From positions 434,001 to 498,000 of the forward strand of contig NZ_FODC01000003.1 of assembly GCF_900110275.1 (NCBI RefSeq): a stretch of DNA of 64,000 nt. Direction: 5' to 3'. Below, piece by piece: positions 16,711 to 25,445 of this stretch. A program made the translations under genes and the position numbers. The notes under the pieces were generated by a model, which had not been told where the DNA came from, did not search any database, and worked only from the letters and a program-made list of their open reading frames with translations. How positions within the stretch are numbered: the stretch's first letter is position 1; the number at the start of each line of letters is the position of its first letter. The DNA comes from Duganella sp. CF517 (GTDB lineage Bacteria > Pseudomonadota > Gammaproteobacteria > Burkholderiales > Burkholderiaceae_D).

Positions 16711-18933
16711 ATGCGAAAAATCACCGCGCTGCTATGCTGTTTTGGCCTTCTGCTCCAAACCGCCCACGCGCAGACGCGGGCGCGGGACGCGGCACCCGCC
16801 GCGCAACCATCCCCCCGCCCCAGGGTGGCGCTGGTGCTGTCCGGCGGCGGCGCGCGCGGCGGCGCGCACCTCGGCGTGCTCAAAGTCCTCGAGGATTTGC
16901 GGATTCCGGTCGATATGATCGTCGGCACAAGCGCCGGCGCCATCGTCGGCGGCGCCTACGCCAGCGGCATGCCGCTGGCCGATATCGAACGCGAAATGCA
17001 GACCCTCAGCACCGCCAACCTGTTTCACGACGTCGCCCGGCGCGACCTGTCGATCGCGCGCAAGGCGGATAACGCCGGCGCCTACGTCGGGCCGGAGATC
17101 GGCGTCGGCCACGGCGGCGTGGCGCTACCCAAAGGCGCCGTGGCCGGGGTGGCGCTCGAAGCGGTGCTGCGGCGGCTGACCGCGCGCCAGACGGCCAACA
17201 ACTTCGATCACTTCCCGATTCCGTTCCGCGCCATCGCCACCGATGTCAGCGACGGCCAGATGATCGTGCTGGCCGACGGCAACCTGGCGCAGGCGGTACG
17301 CGCCAGCATGGCGATACCGGCGGCGATCAACCCGGTGGAGATCGACGGCAGGCTGCTGGTCGACGGCGGCATCGCGCGCAACCTGCCGGTGGACGTGGCG
17401 CGCGCCATGGGCGCCGATGTGGTCATCGCGGTCAACATCGGCACGCCGCTGCTGCGGCGCGACGAGATCACGTCGGTGCTGTCGATGTCGGACCAGATGA
17501 CGCGCATGCTGACCAACACCAACGTCCAGGTGTCGCTGCGCGAGCTCAATGACAAGGATGTGCTGATCACGCCCGACCTGTCGGCGATCCAGGCGGCCAG
17601 CTTCGACATGCTCAAGGAGGCCGAGGCCCAGGGGCTGGAAGCGGCCCGCGCGTCGACGCCCGAACTGCGACGCTACGCGATCGGCGCCGACGACTATGCG
17701 CTGCTGGCGCGCCATCGCAGCGGCGAGCCGCCGCCCAAGGGCGTGCTGCTCAAGGAGGTCCGTATCGCCGGCACGCAGCGCGTGCCCGCCGAGGCGCTGC
17801 GCGGCACGATGGAATCCCAGCCCGGCCAGTTGTTCGATCCGGCCGTCGCCGAGCGCGACATGCGCCGCCTGTACGGGCGCGGCGACTTCGAACACGTTGG
17901 CTATGCGGTCACGCCGCTGCACGACGGCAGCCACGTGATGACCACCACCGTCACTGAAAAATCGTGGGGCCCGCAGTACCTGCGGCTAGGACTGGGCGTG
18001 TCGACCGACTTCGAAGGCGATTCCTTCTTCTCGCTGCGGGCGTCGCACCGCTGGACCTGGCTCAATTCACTCGGCGCGGAGTGGCGCAACGAGATCGAGA
18101 TCGGCCACACCGACCGGCTGGGCACCGAATGGCGCCAGCCCCTGACGCCGGCGCAACGCCTGTTCGCCACCGTCTATCTGGCGGCGGAGCGCACCCCGCT
18201 CGACGTGTACACCAAAGGCGACCGGCTGGCGCGCTACCGGCGCGAGTCGGTCGCCGCCGGCACCGACATCGGCGTGCCGCTGGCGGAATGGGGCGAAGCC
18301 AGGATCGGCTACTCGCGCGGCCACGCACGGCTTCTGAGCGACACCAGCCTGCTACCCACCCTGCTCTATCCCAGCGCACGCACCGCCGCCATCCAGGCGC
18401 GCCTGCGCGCCGACACGCTGGACAACCTGGCCTTCCCCCGCTCCGGATTCGAGGCCGACGTGCAGGTGTACTCGTCGCGTACGGGCCTCGGCGCCAGCTC
18501 CAGCTACGACAAGCTGTCGTTCTCGGCGCGCACCGCCGTCGCCACCGGGCCGCACTCGCTGCAGGGCGGCCTGGAAATCCAGCGCAAGATGGGCGGCAAG
18601 CCGCTGCCCGATCATGAACTGATCCCGTTCGGCGGCTTCCTCAAGCTATCCGGCTACCGCACCGGCGAACTGCTGGGCAACAGCCTGCACTTCGGGCGGC
18701 TGGTCTACAACTACCGCATCTCGCGTCCCGGCCTGCTGGACGGCGCCTACATCGGCCTGTCGGCGGAGCTGGGACGGATGGGCGACACGCTCGATTCGGT
18801 CGACGGCGTGCAGAACGTGCGCAGCAACGCGCTGTACGTCGCCATCGACACGCCGCTCGGGCCGATCTATCTCGGCGCCGGCCGCGCCACCCGCAACAAG
18901 ACCGCGCTGTATCTGTTGATCGGAAAACCCTAG
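16711..18933 (+). CDS. patatin-like phospholipase with POTRA and outer-membrane barrel (PlpD type)
   Basis: A ~740-residue protein. A signal peptide (ITALLCCFGLLLQTAHAQ) is followed by a patatin domain with the oxyanion block SGGGARGGAHLG, the nucleophile GTSAG (near residue 83) and the Asp motif VDGGIARNLP, so the Ser-Asp dyad is complete. A POTRA-like segment (VRIAGTQRVPAEALR, about residue 350) leads into a ~350-residue C-terminal beta barrel related to the BamA superfamily. This order matches type Vd autotransporters such as Pseudomonas PlpD. A TTG at 16672 would add 13 residues; the ATG at 16711 gives the clean signal peptide. The gene stands alone between opposing units. Confidence 0.88.
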   Translation: MRKITALLCCFGLLLQTAHAQTRARDAAPAAQPSPRPRVALVLSGGGARGGAHLGVLKVLEDLRIPVDMIVGTSAGAIVGGAYASGMPLADIEREMQTLSTANLFHDVARRDLSIARKADNAGAYVGPEIGVGHGGVALPKGAVAGVALEAVLRRLTARQTANNFDHFPIPFRAIATDVSDGQMIVLADGNLAQAVRASMAIPAAINPVEIDGRLLVDGGIARNLPVDVARAMGADVVIAVNIGTPLLRRDEITSVLSMSDQMTRMLTNTNVQVSLRELNDKDVLITPDLSAIQAASFDMLKEAEAQGLEAARASTPELRRYAIGADDYALLARHRSGEPPPKGVLLKEVRIAGTQRVPAEALRGTMESQPGQLFDPAVAERDMRRLYGRGDFEHVGYAVTPLHDGSHVMTTTVTEKSWGPQYLRLGLGVSTDFEGDSFFSLRASHRWTWLNSLGAEWRNEIEIGHTDRLGTEWRQPLTPAQRLFATVYLAAERTPLDVYTKGDRLARYRRESVAAGTDIGVPLAEWGEARIGYSRGHARLLSDTSLLPTLLYPSARTAAIQARLRADTLDNLAFPRSGFEADVQVYSSRTGLGASSSYDKLSFSARTAVATGPHSLQGGLEIQRKMGGKPLPDHELIPFGGFLKLSGYRTGELLGNSLHFGRLVYNYRISRPGLLDGAYIGLSAELGRMGDTLDSVDGVQNVRSNALYVAIDTPLGPIYLGAGRATRNKTALYLLIGKP

Positions 18934-18949
18934 CCGATACGCTCGGCCT

Positions 18950-19726
18950 TCAACCGACGATATTCAGGCCGCCATCGACATACACGGTGCTGCCGGTGAG
19001 CCGGTGCGCGTAAGGCGTGGCCAGGAACGCGCAGGTGGCGCCGACATCGTCGATGTCGACCAACTCGCCCAGCGGCGCCCGTTCCACCGCCTCGTTCAGC
19101 AGCCGGTCGAAGTCCTTCAGGCCCGACGCCGCGCGCGTTTTCAGCGGCCCCGGCGAGATCGCGTGCACCCGGATGCCGCGCGGCCCCAGTTCATAGGCCA
19201 GATAGCGGCAGGACGCCTCCAGCGCCGCCTTCACCGGTCCCATGACGTTATAGTTGGGCACGACCTTGTTGGCGCCGTGATAGCTCATCGCGAACATGGC
19301 GCCGCCGTCCGTCATCAGCGGCACCGCCAATTTCGCCATCCGCACGAACGAGTGGCACGAAACGTCCATCGCCTGGAGAAAACCCTCGACCGAACAATCG
19401 AGCAAGCCGCCCTGCAAATCCGCCTTCGGCGCGAACGCGATCGAGTGGACCAGGATATCGAGCTTGCCCTGCCCGGCCAGGGTCGCGAACAACGCTTCGA
19501 GTTCGCCCGGCCGGGTCACGTCCAACGGCAGCAGCTGCGCGTCGATCTGCGCCGCCAGCGGCGCCACGTGCGGCAGCGCCTTGTCGTTCAGATAGGTGAG
19601 CACCACGTCGGCGCCCGCCCTGCGGAACGCCAGCGCGCAGCCCCAGGCGATCGAATGCTCGTTCGCCACGCCGACCACCAGGGCGCGCTTGCCGGCCAAA
19701 ATGGGAAAAACGGTTTGCGTGTTCAT
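18950..19726 (-). CDS. fabI: enoyl-[acyl-carrier-protein] reductase, FabI type
   Basis: A 258-residue NADH-dependent reductase of the short-chain dehydrogenase superfamily that completes fatty-acid elongation cycles. FabI hallmarks are visible: the modified cofactor motif GVANEHSIAWG, SIAFAPK, and the active-site run SYHGANKVVPNYNVMG followed by the catalytic Lys in PVKAALE, with the two tyrosines spaced as in E. coli FabI. The start overlaps the ackA stop (ATGA), so it is the third gene of a Pta-AckA-FabI unit. Being tied to acyl-phosphate enzymes suggests a specialised copy, perhaps linked to polyhydroxybutyrate or acyl-CoA balance. That role is inferred. Confidence 0.88.
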   Translation of the reverse strand: MNTQTVFPILAGKRALVVGVANEHSIAWGCALAFRRAGADVVLTYLNDKALPHVAPLAAQIDAQLLPLDVTRPGELEALFATLAGQGKLDILVHSIAFAPKADLQGGLLDCSVEGFLQAMDVSCHSFVRMAKLAVPLMTDGGAMFAMSYHGANKVVPNYNVMGPVKAALEASCRYLAYELGPRGIRVHAISPGPLKTRAASGLKDFDRLLNEAVERAPLGELVDIDDVGATCAFLATPYAHRLTGSTVYVDGGLNIVG

Positions 19727-20916
19727 GCTTCCTCCAGCATCGCCAGGGTGTGGCGGGCGATCATCAGTTCCTCGTTGGCCGGGACCACCCACACCGCCAC
19801 CTTGCTGCCGGCGGCGCTGATGCGGGCCACGCCGCGTGGATTGGCGTCGTTGGCCGCCGGGTCCAGTTCCACGCCCAGCCAGGCGGCGTCGCGGCAGACG
19901 GCGGCGCGCAGCGCGACGCTGTTCTCGCCGATGCCACCCGAGAACACCAGCGCATCGAGTCCTCCCAGCGCGGCGGCCAGCGAACCGAGTTCGCGGCCGA
20001 TGCGGTAGACCATCAACGAAATGGCGGCCCCGGCGCGCGGATCGCCGCTGGCCTCCAGCGTGCGCATGTCGGCCGAGATGCCCGATACGCCCAGCAGGCC
20101 GGATTCCTGATACAGCAGCTTCTGGACCGCCGCCACGTCCATGCCCAGCTCCTCGATCAGATACAACACCACGCCGGGATCGAGGTCGCCGCAACGGGTG
20201 CCCATCGGCAGGCCGTCGACGGCGGTGAAGCCCATCGTGCTGGCGACGCTGCGCCCGGCCGACATGGCGCACATGCTGGCGCCGTTGCCCAGGTGCGCGG
20301 CGACCACCTTCGCCCCGGACAGGCCGGGGTCCGCCTGCGGCAGGCGGCTGGCGATATATTCGTAGGACAAGCCGTGGAAGCCGTACCGGCGGATGCCGAG
20401 ATCCGTGATCCTGGCCGGCAGCGCGAACGCCTGCGCCTGCGCCGGCTGGCCGACATGGAAGGCGGTATCGAAGCAGCCCACCTGTGTCACCTCGGGCGCC
20501 AGCGCCATCATCGAGCGCACCGGCGCCAGGTTGTGCGGCAGGTGCAGCGGCGCCAGCGGAACCAGCTTGTCCAGCTGCGCCACCACGGTTTGGTCCAGCA
20601 CCTGCGGTCCGCTATAGGCGACGCCGCCGTGCACGATGCGATGCCCGACGGCGGCCACCCGCCTGCCATCGAGATGCGTCTGCGCGAAGTCGATCAGGAA
20701 GCGCATGCCGGCCGCGTGATCGAGCGGCGCATCCGGCCAGCTTTGCTCGCCGACCGTCACGCCCTGCGCATCCTGCGCGACGAAGCGCGTGGCGCCCGCA
20801 TTCAGGTTCTCGATCTTGCCGCGCAGCGCCGGTTGCAGCGTTGGGCCGTCGAACAGCGAGAACTTGATGCTGGACGAACCGGCGTTGATGACGACGATGG
20901 AATCATTGGGCGCCAT
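19723..20916 (-). CDS. ackA: acetate (propionate) kinase
   Basis: A 397-residue ASKHA-fold kinase that interconverts acetyl phosphate and acetate with ADP/ATP. Conserved blocks are VINAGSSSIKFSLFD at the N-terminus, VGHRIVHGG, FDTAFH, RRYGFHGLSYEY, AHLGNGASMCA and VFSGGIGENS. Length and motifs fit the family. It sits between the phosphotransacetylase-like gene (4 bases upstream) and fabI (4-base overlap), so the three are surely one transcript. It would make ATP from acyl phosphate produced by its neighbour or run in reverse to activate acetate. Confidence 0.93.
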   Translation of the reverse strand: MAPNDSIVVINAGSSSIKFSLFDGPTLQPALRGKIENLNAGATRFVAQDAQGVTVGEQSWPDAPLDHAAGMRFLIDFAQTHLDGRRVAAVGHRIVHGGVAYSGPQVLDQTVVAQLDKLVPLAPLHLPHNLAPVRSMMALAPEVTQVGCFDTAFHVGQPAQAQAFALPARITDLGIRRYGFHGLSYEYIASRLPQADPGLSGAKVVAAHLGNGASMCAMSAGRSVASTMGFTAVDGLPMGTRCGDLDPGVVLYLIEELGMDVAAVQKLLYQESGLLGVSGISADMRTLEASGDPRAGAAISLMVYRIGRELGSLAAALGGLDALVFSGGIGENSVALRAAVCRDAAWLGVELDPAANDANPRGVARISAAGSKVAVWVVPANEELMIARHTLAMLEEA

Positions 20917-20920
20917 CCGA

Positions 20921-21880
20921 TCAGGCTCCGGTCGCGGCGACGATCGACGCCTTGCTGTGCACCAGCAGCACGGCCACCGCGCACGAGGCCAGGCGCGCCT
21001 CGACCGAATCGGCGCGGCTGGTCAGGATCACCGGAACGCGCGCGCCGAGCACGATGCCGGCCGCGCCGGCGCCGGCCATGAAGGTCAGGCTCTTGGCCAG
21101 CATGTTGCCCGCCTCCAGGTCCGGCGCGATCAGCACATTGGCCTGCCCGGCGACCGGCGACACCAGGTTCTTGATCGCCGCCGCCTCCGGATCGATGGCG
21201 TTGTCCATCGCCAGCGGGCCGTCGAGTATCGCGCCGGTGATCTGGCCGCGGTCGGCCATCTTGCACAGCGCCGCCGCGTCGATGGTGGACGGCATTTTGG
21301 CGCTCACCGTCTCGACGGCGGCCAGGATCGCCACCTTGACCGGATCGAATTTGAGCACCAGCGCCAGGTCGATCGCGTTTTGCACGATGTCGACCTTCTC
21401 GCTCAGCCCCGGATTGATGTTGACGGCGGCGTCGGTGATGATCAGCGGCTCGCTGCGTCCCGGCACATCCATGATGAAGCAGTGGCTCAGGCGCCGCGCG
21501 GTGCGCAGGCCGGTGTCGGCGGCCACCACGGCGCCCATCAGTTCATCGGTGTGCAGGCTGCCTTTCATCAGCGCCTGCGCCTTGCCCTCGCGCACCAGCT
21601 CCACCGCGCGCGCGGCCGAGGCGTGGCTGTGCGGGGTATCGATCAACGTCAGCGCGGAGATATCGAACTTGCCCGCGTCGGCGGCCTGGCGGATGCGCGC
21701 CTCCGGCCCCACCAGGATCGGCTTGATCAACCCCATCTCGGCCGCATCCAGCGCCGCCTCCAGCGCGTTGCGGTCGCAGGGATGGGCCACCGCCACCGTC
21801 ACCGGCCCGGCGTTGCGGGCGGCGGCGATCAGGCGGTCGTAGTTGGGGTGCGTGGATTGCTGCGCGGTCGATGCATTCAT
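20921..21880 (-). CDS. phosphate acetyl/butyryltransferase
   Basis: A 319-residue member of the PTA_PTB family, the short form without the N-terminal regulatory half of enterobacterial Pta. It swaps phosphate for CoA on acetyl-CoA or a longer acyl-CoA. Blocks such as LIKPILVGPEARIRQAA, ALMKGSLHTDELMGAVV and RRLSHCFIMDVPG are typical. The start at 21880 has AGGAG six bases upstream; the open frame extends 14 codons further without a better site. In related proteobacteria the same domain is often fused to an enoyl-CoA hydratase, but here it is free. First gene of the Pta-AckA-FabI operon. Confidence 0.87.
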   Translation of the reverse strand: MNASTAQQSTHPNYDRLIAAARNAGPVTVAVAHPCDRNALEAALDAAEMGLIKPILVGPEARIRQAADAGKFDISALTLIDTPHSHASAARAVELVREGKAQALMKGSLHTDELMGAVVAADTGLRTARRLSHCFIMDVPGRSEPLIITDAAVNINPGLSEKVDIVQNAIDLALVLKFDPVKVAILAAVETVSAKMPSTIDAAALCKMADRGQITGAILDGPLAMDNAIDPEAAAIKNLVSPVAGQANVLIAPDLEAGNMLAKSLTFMAGAGAAGIVLGARVPVILTSRADSVEARLASCAVAVLLVHSKASIVAATGA

Positions 21881-21985
21881 TGGGGCTCCTGTGGGATGAC
21901 CCGGCAAATGATAGCAACCCATGCAAATAATGCAACCTCCGATTTGTGCGGTGCGGCATGCGGCGCGCTGCGTGCGGAACCGCGG

Positions 21986-23212
21986 TCACTGAAGCAGCAG
22001 CGTCGTGGCGCTGTCGGTGCCGGTGTAAAGCAGCAGGTTCGGCGAGCCCGTGCCCGCGCTCCACACCTTGTTGGGCGTGGCGCGCGCCTTGAGCAATTGA
22101 ACCACCTGGCCCGGGGTCAACGCTGGTTGGCTCTGAAGCAACAAGGCGACACTGCCCGCCACGTGCGGCGACGCCATCGACGTGCCACTCATCGTCCTGA
22201 CGGCCGTATCGCTGGAAATGCCCGCCGATGTGATCGACGACCCCGGAGCGAAAATGTCCAGGCAGCGCCCCCGGTTGGAGTAGGAGGCGCGCGCATCGTT
22301 GCTGGCGGTGGCGCCGACCGTGATGGCCGACGGCTCGCGGGCCGGCGACGTGTAGCAGGCATCCGCGTTGGAATTGCCCGCCGCGACCGCCACGCTGATG
22401 CCGCGCGACACGACGTTGGCCACGGCCCTGTCCAGCGTGTATGACGTGCCGCCGCCGAGCGACATGTTGACCACGGCGGGTCGTACGCCATTGGCGGCCA
22501 CCCAGTCCAGGCCGGCCAGCACGCCGCTCATGCTGCCGGAACCATCGCAGGCCAGTACCCGCACCGGAACGATGCTCGCCGCTTTCGCGATGCCGTACGT
22601 CGCGCCGGCCGCCGTGCCGGCAACGTGGGTGCCGTGGCCGTGGCAATCGTTGCTGCCGTTGCCATCGGCAATCGCGGTGTAGCCGGGGCGCACGCGGCCG
22701 CCGAAATCGGCATGGGAGGCGCGCACGCCAGTGTCGAGCACATAGATTTGCACGCCCTGGCCGGTGGCCGAATAACCGTACGCGCCGTTGAGCGGCAACG
22801 AGCGCTGGTCGGACCGGTCCAGGCCCCAGGTCGCGCCGGTTTGCGTGCTCTGCGTGTGCGTCACGATCATGTCGGGCTCGATCGATTGCACCAGCGGATG
22901 GCGGCGTATCGCTTCCAGGTAGTGGGCGCTCGACTTGGTCGGCAACGTCACCGCGAAGCCCTGGACGGCGTGTTCGTAGACAAAGTCGGGACGGCTGCCG
23001 GAACCGTTGGCCAGCGACTCGGCGTGCTGCTTGACGGCGCCCGCGCCCGGCTTGAAGACGACGATGTAGCGGGTACGTTCGGATTGCCGGGACAGTTCGG
23101 CGGGCTGGGCCACCGCCGGCGAGCTCGACGCGACGCCGAGCAGCGCAACCGTCAACATGGCGGACAGGATGACAAATGTGCGGCGCGCAATAGCGCCTTG
23201 CTTCTGCAACAT
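21986..23212 (-). CDS. secreted S8 family serine peptidase (subtilase, proteinase K type)
   Basis: A 408-residue secreted protease. A signal peptide (about residues 1-36, ending SSPAVAQ) and an I9-type propeptide ([13 protein letters not shown] ... [13 protein letters not shown] region, to about 120) precede the mature domain. The triad is complete: Asp in [11 protein letters not shown], His in [10 protein letters not shown] and Ser in [13 protein letters not shown], with the oxyanion Asn in VAAGNSN. The ATG at 23212 is preceded by GAGG seven bases away. The leader carries a c-di-GMP-I riboswitch, so export of this protease is probably tied to the motile/sessile switch. No PEP-CTERM or other sorting tail is visible. 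Confidence 0.93.
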   Translation of the reverse strand: MLQKQGAIARRTFVILSAMLTVALLGVASSSPAVAQPAELSRQSERTRYIVVFKPGAGAVKQHAESLANGSGSRPDFVYEHAVQGFAVTLPTKSSAHYLEAIRRHPLVQSIEPDMIVTHTQSTQTGATWGLDRSDQRSLPLNGAYGYSATGQGVQIYVLDTGVRASHADFGGRVRPGYTAIADGNGSNDCHGHGTHVAGTAAGATYGIAKAASIVPVRVLACDGSGSMSGVLAGLDWVAANGVRPAVVNMSLGGGTSYTLDRAVANVVSRGISVAVAAGNSNADACYTSPAREPSAITVGATASNDARASYSNRGRCLDIFAPGSSITSAGISSDTAVRTMSGTSMASPHVAGSVALLLQSQPALTPGQVVQLLKARATPNKVWSAGTGSPNLLLYTGTDSATTLLLQ

Positions 23213-23217
23213 GGTTT

Positions 23218-23261
23218 GGCCTCTTCAGATTGATAGAGGCCGGCAAGGAATGTAGTCCTTG
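23218..23261 (-). promoter_or_regulatory. riboswitch expression platform: two hairpins, one covering the Shine-Dalgarno sequence
   Basis: Just after the aptamer the minus strand can fold CAAGGA (23261-23256) with TCCTTG (23249-23244). It can also fold GGCCTC (23241-23236) with GAGGCC (23223-23218). The GAGG of the second hairpin is the Shine-Dalgarno sequence of the subtilase start at 23212. The first hairpin shares bases 23259-23261 with the P1 stem of the aptamer, so the two are mutually exclusive. This suggests control of translation. Which state is favoured by ligand cannot be decided from sequence. No run of U follows either hairpin. Confidence 0.65.
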
Positions 23262-23352
23262 AACGGTAGCCCAGCCGCCATGGCGCGGAGTGCGCTGCAG
23301 GCCTGAAGCTTTGCGTCCCGAGGCTTTCGCCTGGTTTGCCCTCTGGTTTCAA
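23259..23352 (-). ncRNA. c-di-GMP-I (GEMM) riboswitch aptamer
   Basis: Read on the minus strand, the leader of the subtilase gene contains the GEMM-I hallmarks in order: AGGGCAAACC, a stem capped by a GAAA tetraloop (AGGCGAAAGCCT), GGGACGCAAAGC, then GGCCT opening the second arm and GGCTGGGCTACC closing it. A closing stem P1 forms between TTGAA (23352-23348) and TTCAA (23263-23259). The aptamer lies 46 bases before the start codon on the sense strand of the gene. This class binds cyclic di-GMP in known cases. The identification is by motif and fold read by eye. Confidence 0.9.
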
Positions 23353-23609
23353 TGAGAGCGAGGTTACCACGAAGACCTACGCCGACAACGGTGGAAAGGA
23401 TGCGAACAGCCGGATATCCGCAGTCTGTGGCCCGCACACAACTAGCTCATCTGTAGCGGACGGGCGCCCGTTGCGCACCATTTTTAACGTCGGCTTGGCT
23501 TGCCACAAACCCACAGGAATTATCAGTTATATATTGAGACTCATACATGTGAACTAAGCGGCCGAGCCCTGTCTAACAGGTACCAAAACCTACAACCAAC
23601 GGAGTCATC
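23353..23609. other. intergenic region between subtilase leader and the 149-residue gene
   Basis: About 257 bases with no credible gene. It should hold the leftward promoter of the riboswitch-subtilase transcript and the rightward promoter of the next gene. The right part (about 23500-23550) is AT-rich, with TATATATTGAG, and is the better promoter candidate for the rightward gene. I could not fix a -35/-10 pair with confidence on either strand. Confidence 0.5.
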
Positions 23610-24059
23610 ATGACATCGCCCCATTCATTCTGGACCTGGTCGCCGCAGTTCTACTTCCCCTGGAGCGGCGGCGTCATGCAGCAGATCGACCCCGATCTGA
23701 CCTGGTTCTCCCAATGGATCACCCCGGGCGCCGGCAACGCGGCGATCGAACAGAAGGCGTTCACCGGCGTCGCCTCGTACGGCAAACAGCTGGGGTTGAT
23801 CACCGACGTGTTGCTGGCCATCGTCGACCAGGCGGCGCCGACCGCCGAGCCCAAGGCGGTCGAGGAATTGCGGCGCATCCGCAGCCGCATCGAAATGCTC
23901 AAGGCCGTCGAGTACACCCTGGCGAACGATCAGATCATCGCCCAGGTGAACAAGATCCGGGAGCGCGGCGGCGCGGAGCTGCACGAACTCAGCGCGCAGC
24001 TATTGCCGCTGCTGACGGACACGCGGCAACAACAAGCCTTGCGGAATCTGGCCGGCTAA
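23610..24059 (+). CDS. uncharacterised 149-residue protein, possibly phasin-like
   Basis: Not recognised with confidence. The N-terminus is unusually rich in aromatic residues (FWTWSPQFYFPWSGG). A mostly helical, charged body follows (EELRRIRSRIEMLKAVEY, AQVNKIRERGGAELHELSAQ) with no signal peptide or membrane helix. Short helical proteins with little sequence conservation include phasins and other granule-associated proteins, and the Pta-AckA-FabI genes nearby would fit acyl storage, but that is only a guess. CGGAG lies ahead of the ATG. It converges with the small membrane-protein gene at 24072. Confidence 0.7.
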   Translation: MTSPHSFWTWSPQFYFPWSGGVMQQIDPDLTWFSQWITPGAGNAAIEQKAFTGVASYGKQLGLITDVLLAIVDQAAPTAEPKAVEELRRIRSRIEMLKAVEYTLANDQIIAQVNKIRERGGAELHELSAQLLPLLTDTRQQQALRNLAG

Positions 24060-24071
24060 GCGGGCGTCTCC

Positions 24072-24245
24072 TCAGCGGCGCAACCCGTACCAGGCGCAAG
24101 CGATGGTCGGCACGCCCAGCGCGACGGCGGAGACGTAATCCCACACGCCGTCGCCCAGCAAGGCCGAGACCAGGCCGATCGCCGTCAGTATCGCCAGCAT
24201 GATCGGCGCGCCCCACATGCGGCGGAACGAACGCGCGCCGCTCAT
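24072..24245 (-). CDS. 57-residue membrane protein downstream of PepSY gene
   Basis: A small protein with a basic N-terminus (GARSFRRMWG) and two hydrophobic helices (APIMLAILTAIGLVSALLG and VSAVALGVPTIACAWYG). Its ATG overlaps the stop of the PepSY gene (ATGA), so it is translated with it. Similar two-helix proteins follow PepSY genes in siderophore-receptor loci of related bacteria. It may assist the PepSY protein in the inner membrane. Function unknown. Confidence 0.75.
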   Translation of the reverse strand: MSGARSFRRMWGAPIMLAILTAIGLVSALLGDGVWDYVSAVALGVPTIACAWYGLRR

Positions 24246-25414
24246 CGCGCCTCCCCTTCGGCCGCAAAGGCGGGCTCGCGCGATATTTCGACGGCGGCAT
24301 CGCCCTCCTTGCGCGCCGGCGCCTTGGCCTGCACGCCCCGCTTCAGCCAGAGGTACAACCCGCTGCCCAGCACGAAGATGGTGGCGATATCGAGCATCGC
24401 CCACAGGAATTGCATCCACGCGCCGCCGTAGTCGCCAAAGTGCAGCGGCTGCGACACCAGCAGCGCCGTCAGGTACCACGGCAACGCGCGGCGGTCGGTG
24501 ATCTCGCTGGTTTGCGCGTCGATCAACACCGGCTTGTACAGGCGCGACGTCAGCGCCTCGGCGCCGTGCATGAAGATGCCGTAGTGATGCGGGCTGGAGA
24601 ACGCGGTGCCCGGGAAGGCGACGAAGGCCACCTGCATGCCCGGCTCGGCGGCGACGGCGTTGTCCATCGCCTTCTGCATCGAACCTAGCTTGCTCGGCAA
24701 CGCCATATCCTTGTAGGGCGCGGTCATCTCGGCCATTTCGGTGGCTTGCCAGTACTTGACCAGCAGATCGGCCCAGGTGTTGATCATGCCGGTGGCGCCC
24801 ACCACCAGCGCCCAAGTCAGCGTGACGATGCCCAGCATATTGTGCAGGTCCAGCCATTTGACGCGCGGACCGCGTTCGCGCCGCACCTCGCCGAATTCCA
24901 GCTTGCGCATGAACGGCGCGTAGAGCACGACGCCGGAAATGATCGCCACCACCAGCAGCAATCCCATGAAGCCGAGGAACAATTTGCCCCACAGCCCGGC
25001 GTACAGATCGACGTGCAGGTGGAACATCACGCCCAGGAAAGTGCCTTCGAAACTCGGTTCGGCCAGCACCTGCGCGGTGCGCGCATCGACGGCGACCGAT
25101 TTGAAGGCTTCGTCGGTGGGATGGTCGCCCATCGTCAGATACCAGATCTCGCGCTCGTCCGCCTCCTGCGACATATACATCACCAGCTTGTTCGGGTAGC
25201 GCGCCTTGGCGGCGGCGATGACGGTGTCCAGATCGGCCTTGGGGGTGTCCGGCGCCATTTTCGGCGCCTCGATCGCGTTGCCCAGCAGGTGGTCGATTTC
25301 GTGGTGATAGATCAGCGGCAGCCCGGTCAAGCACAGCAGCAGCATGAACACGGTGCAGACCAGGCTGCTCCACTTGTGGATCCAGGCCCAACGGCGGACG
25401 GTAACGGGTGTCAT
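24242..25414 (-). CDS. PepSY-associated TM protein, iron-regulated
   Basis: A 390-residue inner-membrane protein of the PepSY_TM family with four or more transmembrane segments (WSSLVCTVFMLLLCLTGLPL near residue 15, ALVVGATGMINTWADLL mid-protein and a C-terminal FVLGSGLYLWL). Large periplasmic PepSY segments lie between them. Members near ferric-siderophore receptors are linked to ferri-siderophore reduction or release. It is divergent from the TonB siderophore receptor, with Fur-like boxes in the shared gap, so both are expected to be induced by iron starvation. Confidence 0.88.
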   Translation of the reverse strand: MTPVTVRRWAWIHKWSSLVCTVFMLLLCLTGLPLIYHHEIDHLLGNAIEAPKMAPDTPKADLDTVIAAAKARYPNKLVMYMSQEADEREIWYLTMGDHPTDEAFKSVAVDARTAQVLAEPSFEGTFLGVMFHLHVDLYAGLWGKLFLGFMGLLLVVAIISGVVLYAPFMRKLEFGEVRRERGPRVKWLDLHNMLGIVTLTWALVVGATGMINTWADLLVKYWQATEMAEMTAPYKDMALPSKLGSMQKAMDNAVAAEPGMQVAFVAFPGTAFSSPHHYGIFMHGAEALTSRLYKPVLIDAQTSEITDRRALPWYLTALLVSQPLHFGDYGGAWMQFLWAMLDIATIFVLGSGLYLWLKRGVQAKAPARKEGDAAVEISREPAFAAEGEAR

Positions 25415-25445
25415 TTTGTAAGTAAGTCGGCAAACCGGAAATTAC

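Noticed and set aside
18950..20272. A 440-residue FabI with an N-terminal extension
   Set aside because: The extension is an antiparallel-frame read of ackA; the FabI start at 19726 overlaps the ackA stop.
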